Shown here: positions 55,959 through 64,000 of the stretch, piece by piece
How positions within the stretch are numbered: the first letter of the stretch is position 1
Layout: each line of letters begins with the position of its first letter
From: Nitrosomonas ureae
Lineage (GTDB): Bacteria; Pseudomonadota; Gammaproteobacteria; Burkholderiales; Nitrosomonadaceae
NCBI RefSeq assembly: GCF_001455205.1
Contig: NZ_CP013341.1
Span: forward strand, 930,001-994,000
Length of the DNA: 64,000 nucleotides
Direction of reading: 5' to 3'
The notes under the pieces: generated by a model
The model's database searches: none
The model's input: only the letters and a program-made list of their open reading frames with translations
What the model was told of the DNA's origin: nothing
Translations under genes and position numbers: made by a program

Positions 55959-58181
55959 ATGTCAAAAACAAGAACAACAGGAACATCCAAGCCTAAAGAT
56001 ACCGAAAATGAAGTTATCAGTAAATTATCCACAAAAAAAACAAAGAATATCGATAAAGAAATGGCAGAAAAGAAAGTAAAAATGACTGTAAAAAAAGCAA
56101 CAGATAAAACGATCCCAGCAGAAATATCTGCTAAAGCCACCTCAGTTATCGTTGAAAGTTCTCAAGAGATAATGGATGAAAATTCTGGCGGCCTGAGTGA
56201 AATCAAGAAAACCAGGGGAAGAATTCCCAGAAAGAACAAAACAAACATAAGTAAAGATCAGGTTGATAAAATTAATTCTGCCTCGATTATCCAAAGCAGC
56301 AATTCACAGCCTCAGGATATTGAAGCGCGCCGCATGCGCTTGAAAATACTTATTGGATTAGGGAAAGAGCGCGGATATCTCACCTACGCGGAAATCAATG
56401 ATCATTTGCCTGATGATATGCTGGACGCAGAGCAAATTGAAGGTATCATCAGCATGATCAATGATATGGGCATATCAGTGCATGATGAAGCACCGGATGT
56501 GGAAACCTTGTTAATGTCCGATGCAGCAACCACGGTAGCTGATGAGGATGTCGCGGAAGAAGCAGAAGCTGCACTTTCAACAGTTGACTCCGAATTTGGA
56601 CGCACGACCGATCCAGTGCGCATGTATATGCGCGAAATGGGCTCAGTAGGCTTACTCACTCGTGAAAGTGAAATTGAAATCGCAAAACGTATCGAGGGCG
56701 GACTACGCCACATGATTCAAGCTATTTCAGCCTGTCCCCCAATTATTGCAAAAATAGTTGATTTGGCTGCTGAAGTTGAGAAAGAGACTATGCGCATCGA
56801 TGAAGTTGTCGATGGATTATTAGACGCGAATGCACAAGATATTATCAATGAAGAATTATCAGAAGAAGCTATCGAGCAAGAGCTTGCTTCCAACGAGCTC
56901 GCCGAGGATGAGGATGGGGATGAAGACAGCGACGGTGCAGCCATTGCCAGCGCTGATCTGTTAAAACTTAAAGCGGATGCGCTTGAACGTTTTGCAGTAA
57001 TTCGCCAAATGCACAACGAAATGCAGACATTACTTGAAAGCGATGGACCTTATCATCTGGGCTATATTGAGTTACAAGATAAAATTTCGTCTGAATTGAT
57101 GGCCATTCGATTTTCTGCAAAAATGGTGGAAAAGCTTTGTGACACTCAACGCGAATTAGTTGGCGATGTGCGTAACTATGAACGTAAAATAATGGACTTA
57201 TGCGTATCTAAAGCAAAAATGCCAAGAAACCACTTTATCAAGACTTTCCCTGGGAATGAAACAAATCTTGATTGGATCGCGCAAGAAATCAAAGTGGGAA
57301 AACCCTATAGTCAAGCACTCGAGCATTACAAGCCCGCAATTCTTGAAGAGCAACACAATTTACTGGCACTTAGAAGTAAAATTGGAATTCCAATAAAGGA
57401 TTTGAAAGAAATCAATCGCAAGATGTCTACCGGTGAAGCAAAAGCCCGTCGTGCCAAGCGCGAAATGACGGAAGCAAATTTACGCTTGGTAATTTCAATT
57501 GCCAAGAAATATACCAATCGTGGATTACAATTTCTTGATTTAATTCAAGAAGGTAATATTGGTTTAATGAAGGCAGTGGATAAATTTGAATATCGGCGTG
57601 GTTACAAATTTTCAACTTATGCAACATGGTGGATACGTCAAGCAATTACCCGTTCAATTGCCGATCAGGCACGCACTATACGAATACCAGTGCATATGAT
57701 TGAAACAATCAATAAAATGAATCGTATCTCACGACAGATACTGCAGGAAACAGGGCAAGAACCTGAGCCGGCTGTACTCGCACAGAAAATGGAAATGCCC
57801 GAAGAAAAAATTCGTAAAATTCTTAAAATTTCCAAAGAACCGATTTCTATGGAAACACCGATTGGCGATGATGAAGACTCACATCTCGGTGACTTTATCG
57901 AAGATGCGGCTACGATGGCACCGGCCGATGCAGCCGTCTATGCCAGTTTGCGTGGTGTTACAAAAGATATATTAGACTCATTAACACCACGCGAAGCCAA
58001 GGTGTTACGTATGCGTTTCGGCATAGAAATGAATACCGATCATACTCTGGAAGAAGTCGGAAAACAGTTCGATGTTACTCGTGAGCGCATTCGTCAGATT
58101 GAAGCCAAAGCGTTGAGGAAGTTACGTCACCCTGCCCGCTCTGAGCGCCTCCGTAGCTTCTTAGATACTGGGAGCAGTTAA
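55959..58181 (+). CDS. rpoD: RNA polymerase primary sigma factor (sigma-70)
   Basis: RpoD directs housekeeping transcription. The 740-residue protein has a Lys/Thr-rich N-terminal extension, region 1.1, and region 1.2 (TDPVRMYMREMGSVGLLTRE). A non-conserved acidic region (EDEDGDEDSDGA) follows, then region 2 (LIQEGNIGLMKAVDKFEYRR with YATWWIRQAITRSI). Region 3 comes next, and region 4 contains the helix-turn-helix TLEEVGKQFDVTRERIRQIE. It is longer than E. coli sigma-70 because of the N-terminal basic tract, which is common in betaproteobacteria. Confidence 0.98.
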   Translation: MSKTRTTGTSKPKDTENEVISKLSTKKTKNIDKEMAEKKVKMTVKKATDKTIPAEISAKATSVIVESSQEIMDENSGGLSEIKKTRGRIPRKNKTNISKDQVDKINSASIIQSSNSQPQDIEARRMRLKILIGLGKERGYLTYAEINDHLPDDMLDAEQIEGIISMINDMGISVHDEAPDVETLLMSDAATTVADEDVAEEAEAALSTVDSEFGRTTDPVRMYMREMGSVGLLTRESEIEIAKRIEGGLRHMIQAISACPPIIAKIVDLAAEVEKETMRIDEVVDGLLDANAQDIINEELSEEAIEQELASNELAEDEDGDEDSDGAAIASADLLKLKADALERFAVIRQMHNEMQTLLESDGPYHLGYIELQDKISSELMAIRFSAKMVEKLCDTQRELVGDVRNYERKIMDLCVSKAKMPRNHFIKTFPGNETNLDWIAQEIKVGKPYSQALEHYKPAILEEQHNLLALRSKIGIPIKDLKEINRKMSTGEAKARRAKREMTEANLRLVISIAKKYTNRGLQFLDLIQEGNIGLMKAVDKFEYRRGYKFSTYATWWIRQAITRSIADQARTIRIPVHMIETINKMNRISRQILQETGQEPEPAVLAQKMEMPEEKIRKILKISKEPISMETPIGDDEDSHLGDFIEDAATMAPADAAVYASLRGVTKDILDSLTPREAKVLRMRFGIEMNTDHTLEEVGKQFDVTRERIRQIEAKALRKLRHPARSERLRSFLDTGSS

Positions 58182-58187
58182 AAATAG

Positions 58188-58264
<77 letters not shown>

Positions 58265-58271
58265 ATAAATC

Positions 58272-58305
58272 AAGAGGTTAGAGTGTTTCTCTAACCTCTT
58301 TTTTC
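58272..58305 (+). terminator. Terminator after rpoD and tRNA
   Basis: A perfect 12-bp stem AAGAGGTTAGAG/CTCTAACCTCTT with a 5-nt loop is followed by TTTTCTT. It closes the rpoD-tRNA unit and also overlaps the end of the integrase remnant on the other strand. Confidence 0.9.
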
Positions 58306-59286
58306 TTAGGGTGTGTCAAATTTGTGCCAATAAAGACATTTGAAACCAGTTTGGCATGCTGTAAAAGTTGGGGTTTTGATAGGTGAGCATACCCGCCTGA
58401 CCATCTCTTCCGATTCCCAGCCGCCAAGCTCCTGTAACACATTCATGGGTGCACCTTGTTGGACTAACCAACTTGCCCATGTATGGCGCAGGTCATGCCA
58501 TCTGAAATTATCTATTCCGGCCCGTTTCGAAGCATTTCTCTATGCGCTGGTATTTGCCTAAGAAATTGAGCGACCTTTACAAATAAATACTCTGCTTGGA
58601 TGCCTGCCACTTTGCCGAAATAGAACAGCCAAAGCTATTGAATTTAGCGGCACATGGATTGCCTTTCTTGCTTTTTCCTGATCAGGATGAACCCATGCAG
58701 CCTTGCGCTCCAGATCAACCTGGCTCCATTCCATGTTGATTACGTTTGATTGTCTTAATCCAGCTGATAAAGCAAAAATAACCATATCCTGTTGATGAGC
58801 GGGTAATTCCTTAAGAAGCATTTTCACCTGTTCAGGGGTTAACCAACGTACTCGATGTTCAGGTTCCGGAAATAATCTAATTTTCGGAACCTTGTCAGTC
58901 CACTCCCAGTCATAGCATGCCTTGAGCAAAATTGCCCGTATCAGCGCTAAATGCCGATTAGCAGTTGATGGTCTAGTTTCTTTGGCCTTGGTAAGTGCAA
59001 TATGATCTATCAGCATCCGATCAATCTCATTCAATAGCTTTTTACGTAAAAACTGATGTAGCCATCGTAATTTCTCCTTGTCGCGTTCATGCGTTGCTTT
59101 GTGCTGTGTTTCTAACAAAAACTTGCATGCCGCTTCATCCCAAGTTCGCTTTTGCTTATTCCCCAGTCTTACAACGCGCCAGGATTCCGCTTTTAACTTA
59201 CCGTGGAATTCTTGCGCCTGGGTTTTATCTTCAGTTGCAGCAGAGCATCTAACTCGTTCGCCGCTTGGTGTAGTGAATTTATTCAT
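58278..59286 (-). pseudogene. Decayed phage-type tyrosine integrase beside tRNA
   Basis: Reading leftward from 59286, an N-terminal arm (TTPSGERVRCSAATEDKTQA) is followed by a core-binding domain and the catalytic start FALSAGLRQSNVINMEWSQV. The frame then meets two in-frame TAG codons (58558-58560 and about 15 bases further). The same frame continues with FRWHDLRHTWASWLVQQGAP and GGWESEEMVRR. After a single-base shift it ends as YAHLSKPQLLQHAKLVSNVF to a TAA at 58278. The catalytic H-x-x-R is visible, but the gene is broken. The N-terminus seems truncated too. No cargo remains between it and the ABC transporter. Confidence 0.85.
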
Positions 59287-59334
59287 AGTTATTGAACTTG
59301 CGTATTAGCAATTTCGTGGATAAACCACTACGGA

Positions 59335-60090
59335 TTATTTTCGGATTTTGTACCCTGTTTTCAGCATTCGCAATGTGCACCACGATACCGCCAGGAACCA
59401 TGCCACCAGAATCCCAAGGCTGAGGTAAGGTGAAACATCCGAGGCGCGAAAGAAGCCGTAGCGAAACCCGTCTACCATGTAGAAAAACGGATTCATATAC
59501 GATAATTCTCGCCAGAATGGAGGCAACGAGGGGATCGTATAGAAAACCCCCGATAAAAACGTCAGTGGCAGGACAATAAAGTTTTGCAACGCAGCAAGCT
59601 GCTCAAATTTTTCCGCCCAGATTCCCGCAATGATGCCTAAGGCGCCCAGTAACGCAGTGCCCATCAAGGCAAATGCGAATACCCATGCGAACGAGTACAG
59701 GGGAAGTTCAAAAAACGCCAGCGTCACCAAGTAGATACCCAGTCCTACCATCAGACCACGAACTACCGATGCCAGTACATAAGCAGTGAATATTTCTTGG
59801 TAAGAAAGCGGCGATAACAGCATGAAGATGTGATTACCCGAGACCGTCGATTGAATTAGGCTTGATGAAGAGTTAGCGAAAGCGTTTTGCAACATAGCCA
59901 TTATCACCAATCCCGGAATCAGAAAAACCGTGTAGGTTACACCGGGATATGCCTGCACCCGTTCTTCCAGCGCGTGAGAAAAAATCAACAGATAAAGCAA
60001 GGTGGACAGCATGGGTGCAAATACGGTCTGGAGACCGACTTTCCAGAATCGCAGCAGTTCCTTGTAGAGCAATGTAAGAAATCCATTCAT
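59335..60090 (-). CDS. ABC-2 type transporter permease
   Basis: The 251-residue protein has six membrane segments and an ABC-2 fold (YPGVTYTVFLIPGLVIMAML and LTFLSGVFYTIPSLPPFWRE). It resembles the YadH family that pairs with YadG-type ATPases. Substrate is unknown. It overlaps the ATPase gene by 4 bp, so the two form one exporter. Confidence 0.9.
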   Translation of the reverse strand: MNGFLTLLYKELLRFWKVGLQTVFAPMLSTLLYLLIFSHALEERVQAYPGVTYTVFLIPGLVIMAMLQNAFANSSSSLIQSTVSGNHIFMLLSPLSYQEIFTAYVLASVVRGLMVGLGIYLVTLAFFELPLYSFAWVFAFALMGTALLGALGIIAGIWAEKFEQLAALQNFIVLPLTFLSGVFYTIPSLPPFWRELSYMNPFFYMVDGFRYGFFRASDVSPYLSLGILVAWFLAVSWCTLRMLKTGYKIRK

Positions 60091-61010
60091 ACCGATGCAG
60101 ATTCCAAATTCTCTGTTCCGTGCATGAGTTTTACGAACACTTCTTCCAGATCAGGTTGCAATATCTGCATATCCAGAATTTGGATCTGAGCCGCGTGTAA
60201 TGCTGTCATCACATTTTCAAGCTGAGAGTATCCCTCGATCGCCAGAACGTGGTAGCCTTGGTCGTGGCTGATTGTCAGTAGCTGTAACGCTGTCGGCAGC
60301 GTATCGGTAGTTAGCCGCAGGCGTATCCGGTGTCCTGAAATGTTGCTGATGAGATTTCTGACGCTATCAAGCACAACGATACTGCCATTTTTGAGCATTG
60401 CCACGCGGTTGCATAAAGTCTCTGCTTCTTCGAGATAATGCGTAGTGAGTACAATGGTATGACCGTTGCGGTTTAATTGCGTGATGAAACGCCAAAGGGC
60501 TTTGCGCAATTCCACATCTACGCCTGCGGTGGGTTCATCCAAAACGATTACCTGGGGCTTGTGGACCAATGCTTGCGCTACCAGTACGCGCCGCTTCATG
60601 CCGCCGGACAGCAAACGCATGTTGGTATCTGCTTTATCGGCAAGGTCGAGATGGTGGATTATCTCGTCTATCCAGCCGTTATTTTTTTTCATACCGAAAT
60701 AGCCGGATTGAAACACAAGTGTTTCCCGAACGGTAAAGAACGGATCAAATACCAACTCCTGCGGCACCACGCCCAGCATGCGACGTGCTTCACGGTATCC
60801 GGTGACGACATCATGCCCCATTATCCTGACACTGCCGCTGCTGGCAAGGGCAAGACCTGCGATGATATTGATCAGCGTCGTCTTTCCCGCTCCATTGGGA
60901 CCAAGCAAAGCAAAGAATTCGCCGGCGTTGATTTCGAGATCAACGCCGCATAAGGTATGCAATGTGCCGAAACGCTTGTGCACCTGCTTGATTTCGATTG
61001 CCGGCGTCAT
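60087..61010 (-). CDS. ABC transporter ATP-binding protein (YadG-like)
   Basis: The 307-residue ATPase has Walker A GPNGAGKTTLI, signature LSGGMKRRVLVAQALVH, Walker B VIVLDEPTAGVD and an H-loop LTTHYLEEAE. The C-terminal 80 residues form the extension typical of exporter ATPases of this group. Its ATG overlaps the TGA of a gshB remnant upstream by 4 bp, so it may be translated by re-initiation. Confidence 0.93.
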   Translation of the reverse strand: MTPAIEIKQVHKRFGTLHTLCGVDLEINAGEFFALLGPNGAGKTTLINIIAGLALASSGSVRIMGHDVVTGYREARRMLGVVPQELVFDPFFTVRETLVFQSGYFGMKKNNGWIDEIIHHLDLADKADTNMRLLSGGMKRRVLVAQALVHKPQVIVLDEPTAGVDVELRKALWRFITQLNRNGHTIVLTTHYLEEAETLCNRVAMLKNGSIVVLDSVRNLISNISGHRIRLRLTTDTLPTALQLLTISHDQGYHVLAIEGYSQLENVMTALHAAQIQILDMQILQPDLEEVFVKLMHGTENLESASV

Positions 61011-61177
61011 GGAGAAAGTTCCTTTTTAGGTGGAGAAATGACAATTGCGTATCGCCCGGCTATACGGCTTTTGGACGCATCTGCCACGCAAGCTGCCGCT
61101 CCGCGAATCATGGCAACGCTCGGATCCTTATAAGTTCTGACGGAATCCCGCTGGTCGAGAACGAAGGTGAGTTTCAT
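61007..61177 (-). pseudogene. gshB: N-terminal remnant of glutathione synthetase (gshB)
   Basis: A 56-codon frame from the ATG at 61177 begins MKLTFVLDQRDSVRTYKDPS and then VAMIRGAA, which matches the conserved N-terminus of bacterial GshB (hydrophobic strand, D, then KDSS-x-AM). Homology ends after about 29 residues. The frame then ends at a TGA that overlaps the ABC ATPase start codon. It lies 20 bp downstream of gshA, where gshB often lies. The remainder of gshB, including the ATP-grasp domain, is absent here. Confidence 0.65.
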
Positions 61178-61197
61178 TGTGCAGAGTGATCATTCCG

Positions 61198-62871
61198 TTA
61201 TTGGGAATGGGCCTCAACATGGCCATTCCTTGCCGGCGCCTGCGTTGTTTGCATGGGTTTACGAAATTCGTCGAGTAGCCGGGCTGAGGTGTTTTGCGAG
61301 AAATAATTGCTCAGGTATTGATCGAAAGGGATCTCATCCGTGGCCTCGAGCTGTTTCTGTTGCGCCAGCGATGCTTTGACCTGGAGATCAAAATTCCTCT
61401 TTATTGCTGCATCCAGCGCGGCATTCCTGAAATAACGGGTGTAATCCTGGGACTTCTGCAATACCAGCTCGGTAATTGACATCTTTTGCGCGCGCATGAC
61501 TGTCAGCATCCTTGCTGAAGCTGTCAACTCGGGATGACGAATTTTTTCGATCTGCAGGTGCAATGCGCAGGTGTAGGGGATATCGGCATTGCCGTTATCC
61601 AGGATCTCGCAGATTTCCTGCATCTGCTCACACAGCATCAGGGCCCACTGCCGCAGCGGGACTTCACGCCTGTTGTCCAGCAGCTTAAGCTTTGGGTCCC
61701 TGCCGCGATTAGCCACCAACAATGCGTTATTGCTGATCTCGGTATGCTGCTTCAAGTCATGCCATGAATTGGACTGGAACAAACAGAAAAGACTTAGCGC
61801 CTCAAGAAAACGCGTGGTTTCGAGCGCAATGCCCGCAGGTTCAAACACATCAACATCCACGGAGCGTATTTCAACATATTGAATCCCTCGGCTTCCCAGC
61901 GCCTGCAGCGGCCTCTCTCCAGATCGCGTCGGCTGTTTCGGTCGCACCGAAGTGTAATACTCATTCTCGATTTGCAAGAAATTGGTATTCAATTGCCGGT
62001 ACTCGTTGCCTGCCTTAATCCCGATTTTTTCATACCCAAGATAAGGTATCATCGTTGCCTTGCTCAAATCCCGTATGTATTCCTCGAGGCTGTTGAAGGA
62101 AATATGAAACATTGATTGAACGGGATTCAAATAGCCTATCTCGCTCATCCTCAACGAGGTGGCAAAGGGTTTATAGCAGGAAGTCTCGTCAAATTCCTGT
62201 AACGTACGGGAATAAACAGAATTGCGGCTATCCAGGAAATTCTTGCTCACTGCCGGGGACGAGCCGAATAAATATAGGATAAGCCAGCCATAACGCTGCA
62301 GGTTTCTGATCATTCTCATATAAGCCTGCGTCGTGAAGGATTGCAGATCGCTGGCACTTTTCATGAAATGCTGGTATTGCAGCCAGAATGCTTCAGGAAG
62401 CGAGTAGTTGAAATGGATCCCGGCGATGGCCTGCATACAGCGGCCATAGCGATAGCTTAAGCCCTGTCTGTAGATGTGCTTCATCCTCCCGACATTGGAT
62501 GAACCATATTCGGCGATGGGAATGGCCGGGTCCCGCAAATCGCCGACAGGCATACTGCCCGCCAGCAATAATTCGTCATCGATATTGGCGCAGACATATT
62601 TATGCAAGTCCGTCAAGGAATCCAGCATTTCTGTTTCATCTGATAATGCTGGCGTGATCAACTCAAGTAAGGCTTCAGAATAATCAGTTGTAATACTCTG
62701 ATGAGTCAACGCGGCTCCAAGCTGAACCGGATGAGGTGACAATGATATTGATCCCTCCCGGTTAATTCGGAGGCTTTCTTTCTCGATGCCTTTCAAGCCA
62801 TGAATTAATAACGGCCGAAGAGATTCGTCGATAGTTGTTGTACGCTCGCTGCAAGATAATTGTTTTGACAT
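61198..62871 (-). CDS. gshA: Glutamate-cysteine ligase (E. coli type)
   Basis: GshA makes gamma-glutamylcysteine, the first step of glutathione synthesis. The 557-residue protein is of the enterobacterial class. It shows GLKGIEKESLRINREGSIS near the N-terminus, ITTDYSEALLELITPALSD with the metal-binding glutamates, AGIHFNYSLPEAFW, and the segment YVEIRSVDVDVFEPAGIALE. The partner gene gshB is only a fragment immediately downstream, so a full gshB must exist elsewhere if glutathione is made. Confidence 0.94.
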   Translation of the reverse strand: MSKQLSCSERTTTIDESLRPLLIHGLKGIEKESLRINREGSISLSPHPVQLGAALTHQSITTDYSEALLELITPALSDETEMLDSLTDLHKYVCANIDDELLLAGSMPVGDLRDPAIPIAEYGSSNVGRMKHIYRQGLSYRYGRCMQAIAGIHFNYSLPEAFWLQYQHFMKSASDLQSFTTQAYMRMIRNLQRYGWLILYLFGSSPAVSKNFLDSRNSVYSRTLQEFDETSCYKPFATSLRMSEIGYLNPVQSMFHISFNSLEEYIRDLSKATMIPYLGYEKIGIKAGNEYRQLNTNFLQIENEYYTSVRPKQPTRSGERPLQALGSRGIQYVEIRSVDVDVFEPAGIALETTRFLEALSLFCLFQSNSWHDLKQHTEISNNALLVANRGRDPKLKLLDNRREVPLRQWALMLCEQMQEICEILDNGNADIPYTCALHLQIEKIRHPELTASARMLTVMRAQKMSITELVLQKSQDYTRYFRNAALDAAIKRNFDLQVKASLAQQKQLEATDEIPFDQYLSNYFSQNTSARLLDEFRKPMQTTQAPARNGHVEAHSQ

Positions 62872-63032
62872 TTATTCTTCCCGATATTGCTTGCATTAAA
62901 CAAGTAGCCAAAGTATAGGCTTGGAAGCGGACAGCGTGTAGTCTGCTGATTCGGTTATCATAGTTCTGTTTTTGGAACGATGAGAGGTGCAATAGCAGAA
63001 ATCGATCCGTTGCGCAGGTTCCGGTAGCTTTC

Positions 63033-63938
63033 TTAGTCCTCATGCAGCATCTCGAAACGCTGTGCGAGAAAATCGATCAATGCCCGCACGGATGGCAGAA
63101 GACCGCGCCGGGACGGAAACACCGCATGAATGATTTCCTGGCAAGGTGCCCAGTCCGGCACAAGCCTGATGAGTGTGCCAGCCGCCAGCTGATCCCGTGC
63201 TATGACCATCGGCAGCTGCACTACACCCACACCGGCCACCGCGGCATCTCTCAGCGCAATCATGTCCGTCGTCACGAAGCGTGGCGTGTGATGAAGCGTA
63301 ACGTTTGCACCATCTGGCCCAAGCAGCGCCCAGGCGTGGATTTGTTGCAGGATCCCCAGGCCAAGGCTCGGCCAGTTGCTCAAAGTACCTGGTGCAGCAG
63401 GGAGGCCAAACCGATGGACAAGGACAGGACTGGCTACCAAACATTGGCCTCGATCAGCCAGAACACGCATAACCAGGTTACTGTCTTGCAGGGGCGGGGG
63501 TCGTACACGAAGGGCAACATCCACCGACTCACTGACCAAATCGACACGTCGGTTGGTCGCCTCCATCTGCACCGTGACGTGCGGATAGAGCACCATGAAA
63601 TCGGCCAGCATTGCTCCCACATAAGCATTTACCAGCGGTATGGGGCATGTCATCCGGATTACACCCCGGGGTTCGGCTGTTAGTGTATCTATTGTTTCCT
63701 GAGCTCTTTCAGCTTCTACCAGCATCGCCTTGCAATGCATATAATAAGCCTCGCCGGCATCGGTAACTGCAAAGTGACGTGTCGAGCGTTGGATCAGGCG
63801 CACACCCAAGCGTTCTTCCAGCTTGGCGATGCGGCGGCTAAGCTTCGATTTCGGCATGCCCAAGGCCCGGCCTGCCGGAGCAAAGCCGCCATGATCCACG
63901 GCTTGGACGTAGTAGTAGAGATCATTCAGGTCTTGCAT
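63033..63938 (-). CDS. LysR-family transcriptional regulator
   Basis: The 301-residue protein from the ATG at 63938 (AGGTGG five bases upstream) has an N-terminal winged helix with GGFAPAGRALGMPKSKLSRR and RLIQRSTRHFAVTDAGEAYY, followed by a two-lobed effector domain. It resembles the group of LysR regulators near oxidoreductase or quinone-stress genes, but the effector and targets are not apparent. A GTG three codons upstream is an alternative start. The gene it may regulate would lie beyond the window edge. Confidence 0.92.
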   Translation of the reverse strand: MQDLNDLYYYVQAVDHGGFAPAGRALGMPKSKLSRRIAKLEERLGVRLIQRSTRHFAVTDAGEAYYMHCKAMLVEAERAQETIDTLTAEPRGVIRMTCPIPLVNAYVGAMLADFMVLYPHVTVQMEATNRRVDLVSESVDVALRVRPPPLQDSNLVMRVLADRGQCLVASPVLVHRFGLPAAPGTLSNWPSLGLGILQQIHAWALLGPDGANVTLHHTPRFVTTDMIALRDAAVAGVGVVQLPMVIARDQLAAGTLIRLVPDWAPCQEIIHAVFPSRRGLLPSVRALIDFLAQRFEMLHED

Positions 63939-64000
63939 AGGAGCCACCTATTGTTTCAAAAATAGAACTCTGATAACTGAATCAGCAGACTACCACCTGT

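Noticed and set aside
63951..64000. Small palindrome CTGAT...ATCAG at the right edge as a regulator site
   Set aside because: Too short and cut by the window boundary to judge.

Overview
The window looks like a chromosomal segment of a betaproteobacterium, most likely a Nitrosomonas-type (Nitrosomonadaceae) organism. This rests on conserved gene order (rpsB-tsf-pyrH-frr-uppS-cdsA-dxr-rseP-bamA; min/lolB/ispE/tRNA-Gln/prs/rplY/pth/ychF; lnt-glyQ-glyS-gmhB-plsC-ygjP; rpsU-yqeY-dnaG-rpoD), moderate G+C, and two PEP-CTERM proteins. The genus is an inference from general knowledge and was not tested by any search.

Layout. 1-7.9 kb: a leftward core operon for translation, nucleotide, isoprenoid, phospholipid and outer-membrane biogenesis. 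8.2-12.3 kb: an FNR-type oxygen regulator divergent from a HemN-like radical SAM protein, a small cytochrome c lipoprotein and a DUF2490 protein behind a duplicated regulatory element. 12.5-22.7 kb: an accessory island made of rapA, a HepT-MntA toxin-antitoxin pair followed by a second copy of the rapA 3' end, a three-gene restriction-modification cluster whose helicase/nuclease gene is split by a seven-A tract, and a Fic gene with an operator array. 22.7-31.8 kb: leftward housekeeping genes including the min system and tRNA-Gln. 32.2-38.8 kb: rightward lnt to ygjP.

38.8-50.8 kb is the second accessory stretch. An IS4-family element with perfect ends and a 9-bp target duplication cuts the 3' end of a small membrane-protein gene. 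A second Fic gene follows with two copies of a 32-bp palindromic operator. Then come a bacterioferritin, a membrane/coiled-coil protein, a histone-deacetylase-like hydrolase, two PEP-CTERM proteins, a diverged 265-bp direct repeat carrying DnaA-box-like sites on both sides of DUF1840 and DUF4389 genes, and a decayed IS1595-family transposase.

50.8-58.3 kb: pmbA and darP, then the macromolecular synthesis operon (rpsU, yqeY, dnaG, rpoD) and a CAU-anticodon tRNA. A decayed tyrosine integrase lies against that tRNA. 59.3-64 kb: an ABC-2 exporter whose ATPase gene overlaps a 56-codon remnant of gshB, then gshA and a LysR regulator.

The most noteworthy items are the rapA-tail duplication beside HepT-MntA, the slippage-prone restriction gene with two methylase-like partners carrying complementary motif losses, the two Fic genes with unrelated but similarly built operator arrays, the gshB remnant, the HemN-like protein lacking cluster-adjacent residues, and a GmhB with an altered catalytic motif.
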